A stretch of DNA of 64,000 nucleotides from Cellulomonas sp. JH27-2 (GTDB lineage Bacteria; Actinomycetota; Actinomycetes; Actinomycetales; Cellulomonadaceae), in the NCBI RefSeq assembly GCF_014837175.1, contig NZ_JACYFR010000001.1, positions 868,001 to 932,000 on the forward strand, written 5' to 3'. Shown here piece after piece: positions 61,057 to 64,000 of the stretch. Under the pieces are notes generated by a model that worked only from the letters and a program-made list of their open reading frames with translations, searched no databases and was not told where the DNA came from. The position numbers and the translations under genes are program-made. Every line of letters starts with the position of its first letter. Position 1 is the first letter of the stretch.

Positions 61057-61744
61057 GCCCGGCGTCCTCCACCAGCCGGCCGTCCACCAGGTGCACAGCG
61101 CGGTCCGCGAGCGCGATCATCACCGGGTCGTGCGTCGCCACGAGCGCGGTCATCCCCTCCGCCTCGACCACGCCGCGGATCAGCGCCATGACGGACAGGC
61201 CCGTCTCGCTGTCGAGCTGGCCGGTGGGCTCGTCGGCCACCAGCAGGCGTGGCGACGCGGCGAGCGCCCGGGCGATCGCGACCCGCTGCTGCTGGCCGCC
61301 CGAGAGCTCGTCGGGGCGCTGCAGCGCGTGCGCGGACAGCCCGACGAGGTCGAGCAGCAGCTCGACGCGGCGCTCCCGGTCGGCCGCGGGGGCCTCGTGC
61401 AGGCGCAGCGGCAGCCCCACGTTCTCCGCGGCGGTCAGCACCGGTATCAGGCCGAACGTCTGGAAGACGAACGCGACCCGCTCGCGGCGCAGCTCGTCCT
61501 GACCGTCCTCCGTGAGGGTGGCCACCTCGGTGCCGTCCACCAGCACGCTGCCCTCGTCGGGCCGGTCGAGGCCGCCGACGAGGTTGAGCAGCGTGGTCTT
61601 CCCCGACCCGGAGCGCCCGACGAGGGCGACGAGCTCCCCGGGCGACACGTCGAGGTCGACGCCGCGCAGCGCGTGCACGGCGGAGCGGCCCTGACCGAAC
61701 GTGCGGTGCACGCCCCGGACGTGCACCTCCGCACCGGCCGTCAA
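61049..61744 (-). CDS. ABC transporter ATP-binding protein (MacB/LolD type)
   Basis: A 231-residue ATPase. Walker A LVGRSGSGKTTLLN is at about 40-50, FVFQTFGLIPVLTAAENV is the Q-loop, LSGGQQQRVAIARAL the signature, LLVADEPTGQLD Walker B and ALVATHDP the switch His. The start is probably TTG 61744, which overlaps the preceding stop as TTGA; GTG 61726 is an alternative. It lies between the first ATPase and the permeases in one operon. Confidence 0.92.
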   Translation of the reverse strand: MTAGAEVHVRGVHRTFGQGRSAVHALRGVDLDVSPGELVALVGRSGSGKTTLLNLVGGLDRPDEGSVLVDGTEVATLTEDGQDELRRERVAFVFQTFGLIPVLTAAENVGLPLRLHEAPAADRERRVELLLDLVGLSAHALQRPDELSGGQQQRVAIARALAASPRLLVADEPTGQLDSETGLSVMALIRGVVEAEGMTALVATHDPVMIALADRAVHLVDGRLVEDAGHG

Positions 61745-62652
61745 CGCGGGCTCCCGTCGGGCCGGACGCTCACGTGGTCGCCCTCGAGCGCGATCCGCAC
61801 GCGTCGGGTCAGCTCGAGCGCCTCGCGGTACTCCCGTGGCACCTGCACGCGCCCGGCACGGTCCATCACCGCGTACTCCTCGTGCGTGACGTCGCCGTCG
61901 GCGTCCCGGCGCAGCACCTCGCTGCTGGTTCGCCCGTCGCGGATCGCGACCGTGCGCTCCACCTGCGCGCTCACCGACGGGTCGTGCGTGACGACGACGA
62001 CGGTGGTGCCGGCCTCCCGGTTCGCGGTCCGCAGCGCGTCGAACACCTCCTGGGACGTCGTGGTGTCCAGCTCCCCGGTCGGCTCGTCGGCCAGGAGGAG
62101 CTGCGGCTCGTTGGCGAGCGCGGTGGCGATCGCGACGCGCTGCTGCTCGCCGCCCGACATCTCCCGCGGCATCCGGTCGGCCACGTGAGCCACCCCGAGC
62201 AGGTCCAGCAGCTCGCCCGCCCGCGCCGACCGGCGCCGCCGGCGCGTGAACGTCATGGGGGTCGTGACGTTCTGCCGGGCGGTCAGGTACGGCAGCAGGT
62301 TGCGCGACGTCTGCTGCCAGACGACCCCGACCATCTGCTGGCGGTACGCCACGCGGTCGCGCGAGCTCATCGCCATGAGGTCCCACCGCCCGACGCGCGC
62401 CCGCCCGGCCGTGGGTGCGTCCATGGCGGACAGCAGCGCGAGCAGCGTGGACTTGCCGGACCCGCTGGCGCCGACGAGCGCGATCATCTCGCCCGCGTCG
62501 ACGAGCAGGTCGAGACCCTGCAGAGCCTGCACCTCGACGCTGCCGGTCTGGTAGATCCGCACCAGGTTGTCGCAGACGACGAGCGCGTCGTGGCCGAACG
62601 CAGGTGTGGGCGCGCCGCGGCCGCCCAACGCCTCGAGCGTGCTGTCGGACAC
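61741..62652 (-). CDS. ABC ATPase fused to AbrB-like swapped-hairpin domain
   Basis: A 303-residue ATPase. Walker A VGASGSGKSTLLALL is at about 60, the signature MSGGEQQRVAIATAL about 165, Walker B LLLADEPTGELD about 187 and the switch VVVTHDPS. The Q-loop VGVVWQQTSRNLLPYL differs from the second ATPase. The C-terminus (about 263-300) reads MDRAGRVQVPREYREALEL, then VRIALEGDHVSVRPDG, which matches the AbrB/MazE DNA-binding fold (D..GRV.IP.E.R..L). It may mediate dimer contacts or feedback on transcription. GTG 62652 follows GAGGGAG; a TACTCT -10 is at 62687-62692. Confidence 0.88.
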   Translation of the reverse strand: MSDSTLEALGGRGAPTPAFGHDALVVCDNLVRIYQTGSVEVQALQGLDLLVDAGEMIALVGASGSGKSTLLALLSAMDAPTAGRARVGRWDLMAMSSRDRVAYRQQMVGVVWQQTSRNLLPYLTARQNVTTPMTFTRRRRRSARAGELLDLLGVAHVADRMPREMSGGEQQRVAIATALANEPQLLLADEPTGELDTTTSQEVFDALRTANREAGTTVVVVTHDPSVSAQVERTVAIRDGRTSSEVLRRDADGDVTHEEYAVMDRAGRVQVPREYREALELTRRVRIALEGDHVSVRPDGSPR

Positions 62653-62807
62653 CACCGGCTCCCTCGTCGGACGGATCTGCACCGGAAGAGTAGGCCCCCA
62701 CGGCGCCCACGAGCCGCAGGCCGCCGGGTGGGAAGTTGCCGTGCCCGCCGCCGCGGCGCAGGCTGAGGTGGTGATCGACCGCGCCGCCCACCGTCCAGCT
62801 CGGTCGT

Positions 62808-64000
62808 GAGGGCGGCGGACCGGCGCCCGGGTGCCGCGTCGGGCGGGACGCTGCGGGCCGCGGCGGGCGGTCTCGTCGCCCTGACGCTGGCGACGTTCGT
62901 CGCGGTCACCACCGAGATGGTGCCGGTCGGCCTGCTGCCGCAGATCAGCTCGGACCTCGACGTCACCGAGTCGGTGGCCGGCCTGCTGGTGACCGTCTAC
63001 GCGTTCATGGTCGCCGCGCTCGCGGTGCCGCTGACGATCGGCACCCGGCGTCTGCCTCGCAAGGGCCTGCTCATGGGGACGCTGGTCGCCTACACCGTGA
63101 GCAACGCCCTCGTCGCCCTCGCGCCGTCCTTCGCCCTGGTCGCCGCGGGCCGCGCGCTGGGCGGCCTCGCGCACGCGCTGTTCTTCTCGCTGAGCATCGC
63201 GTACGGGTCCCGCCTGGTCGCGCCGCAGTTCACCGGCAGGGCGCTCGCGCTGGTCACCGCGGGTGCGTCAGCGGGCTTCGTGCTGGGGGTCCCCCTGTCG
63301 ACGACGCTCGGCAACGCGGTCGGCTGGCGCAACGCCTTCGCGGTGCTGGCCGGCGGCTGCGCGCTCGCGACGGTCCTCGTCGCAACCCTCCTGCCCGGTG
63401 TGAGCAGCGACGACGCCCCGCCCGCCGACCACTCGCGGCGCGACCGACGGGCCGCCCTCACGGTCGTGACCGGCACCAACGCGCTGACCTACCTCGCGCA
63501 GTACACGATCTACACCTACGTCTCGCTGCTCCTGCTCGGCACCGGGCTGCACGAGGCGGCCGTCGGGCCCGTCCTGCTGGGGCTCGGTGCTCTCGGGATG
63601 GTCGGGACGGCCGTCGCCGCGTCCTTCCTGGACCGGGCACCCCGGCGCGGGACACTCGCGGTGCACGCCCTGATGGCGGCCGCGCTTCTGGCGCTCGGGC
63701 TCGTCTTCCCGGCGCGGGCCGAGGTGCTGGTCGCCGTCGCCGCGTGGTCCGGGGCGTTCGGCGCCATGGCCTCGGTGTTCCAGACGGCCGCGATCCGCAC
63801 GCGGGGGGCGTCGCCCGACGTGATCGGCGCGCTGGTCAACGCGACCGCGAACATCGGCATCGGCGGTGGCGCCGCGCTGGGTGCCGCCGTGCTGTCCGGT
63901 CCCGGGCTCGGCACGCTGCCGTTCGTCGCCGCCGCGCTGGCGGCCGTGAGCCTCGTCGTCGTGCTCGTGGCGCGGCGCGCGTTCCCGGCACGCCCCGAGC
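62808..64000 (+). CDS. MFS transporter, Bcr/AraJ type (3' end outside window)
   Basis: The frame stays open to the right edge, giving 397 visible residues with about 11-12 helices. Family features are the first helix LVALTLATFVAVTTEMVPVGLLPQ, the helix-2 segment VTESVAGLLVTVYAFMVAALAVPLT, and GRALGGLAHALFFSLSIAYGSRLV (motif-like RG/GG loop). VTAGASAGFVLGVPLSTTLGNAVGWRNAF resembles motif C of drug exporters (G..lG.plg...g). It is divergent from the ABC operon (155 nt). GTG is chosen because the upstream frame has no other start, and no clear ribosome site is present. The substrate is unknown. Confidence 0.85.

Noticed and set aside
58054-61191. Open frame of about 1,045 codons on the plus strand opposite the FtsX permease
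   Set aside because: Its translation is rich in R, G, H and D with no hydrophobic or domain pattern. It is the antisense shadow of a well-supported membrane protein, as is common in GC-rich genomes.
1-64000. tRNA, rRNA, CRISPR arrays, transposases, integrases and phage genes
   Set aside because: I looked for cloverleaf ends, regular direct repeats and recombinase motifs and found none that I could support.

Overview
The window is high-GC (about 73-75% by eye) DNA of an actinobacterium, most likely a Cellulomonas-like member of the Micrococcales. The evidence is GTG-rich starts, C/G-ended codons, a DUF222/HNH (13E12-type) gene, actinobacterial LexA boxes, a HelR-type RNA polymerase ATPase, and a CHRD protein paired with a class F sortase. 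I see no rRNA, tRNA, CRISPR array, transposase or phage gene. It looks like chromosomal backbone with accessory patches. The first gene (a methyltransferase) and the last (an MFS transporter) run off the window edges.

1-8 kb: the end of a methyltransferase, a small PLDc_N/SHOCT membrane protein, and two paralogous membrane proteins flanking a secreted protein; one paralog has a one-base frameshift. A four-gene minus-strand operon follows with 4-nt overlaps (SDR reductase, small membrane protein, GH15 glycohydrolase, DUF2254 membrane protein). 8-16 kb: TspO-like protein, aldo/keto reductase, alpha/beta hydrolase, a secreted NlpC/P60 endopeptidase behind a probable c-di-AMP riboswitch, an M3 oligopeptidase and a polytopic membrane protein. 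15-21 kb: CHRD surface protein plus class F sortase, a small acidic ORF with a large inverted repeat, an ABC exporter pair, and an ECF sigma factor with its membrane partner.

20.8-25 kb: SOS-controlled dinB, DUF1905 protein, AI-2E-type transporter, PdxH and an FBP-domain zinc protein. 25.4-33.1 kb: one gene of about 2,550 codons for a sortase-anchored surface protein (LAHTG, repeated DUF11/DUF5979-like domains). 33.4-38 kb: small membrane protein, GNAT, RNase HI, lipoprotein, CPA1 antiporter and an ABM-domain protein. 38-45 kb: glutaminase coupled to an MFS exporter, and a SulP transporter followed by an alkyl/aryl sulfatase.

44.8-51.5 kb: a DUF222/HNH gene behind a LexA box, a decayed patch, an SRPBCC protein, helR behind a rifamycin-associated-element-like palindrome, a lipoprotein and a TetR regulator. 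51.7-64 kb: MMPL transporter, RidA protein, a small protein, a four-gene ABC operon (two ATPases, one with an AbrB-like C-terminus, and two very large FtsX-type permeases) and an MFS gene.

A recurring pattern ties the window together. At least 17 genes have a -10-like hexamer (NANNNT, often TAGNNT or CATGAT) exactly 6-7 nt before the start codon, which implies leaderless transcripts. This pattern decided several start choices. Stress and envelope functions dominate: SOS response, rifamycin tolerance, cell-wall hydrolysis, sortase-anchored proteins and efflux.
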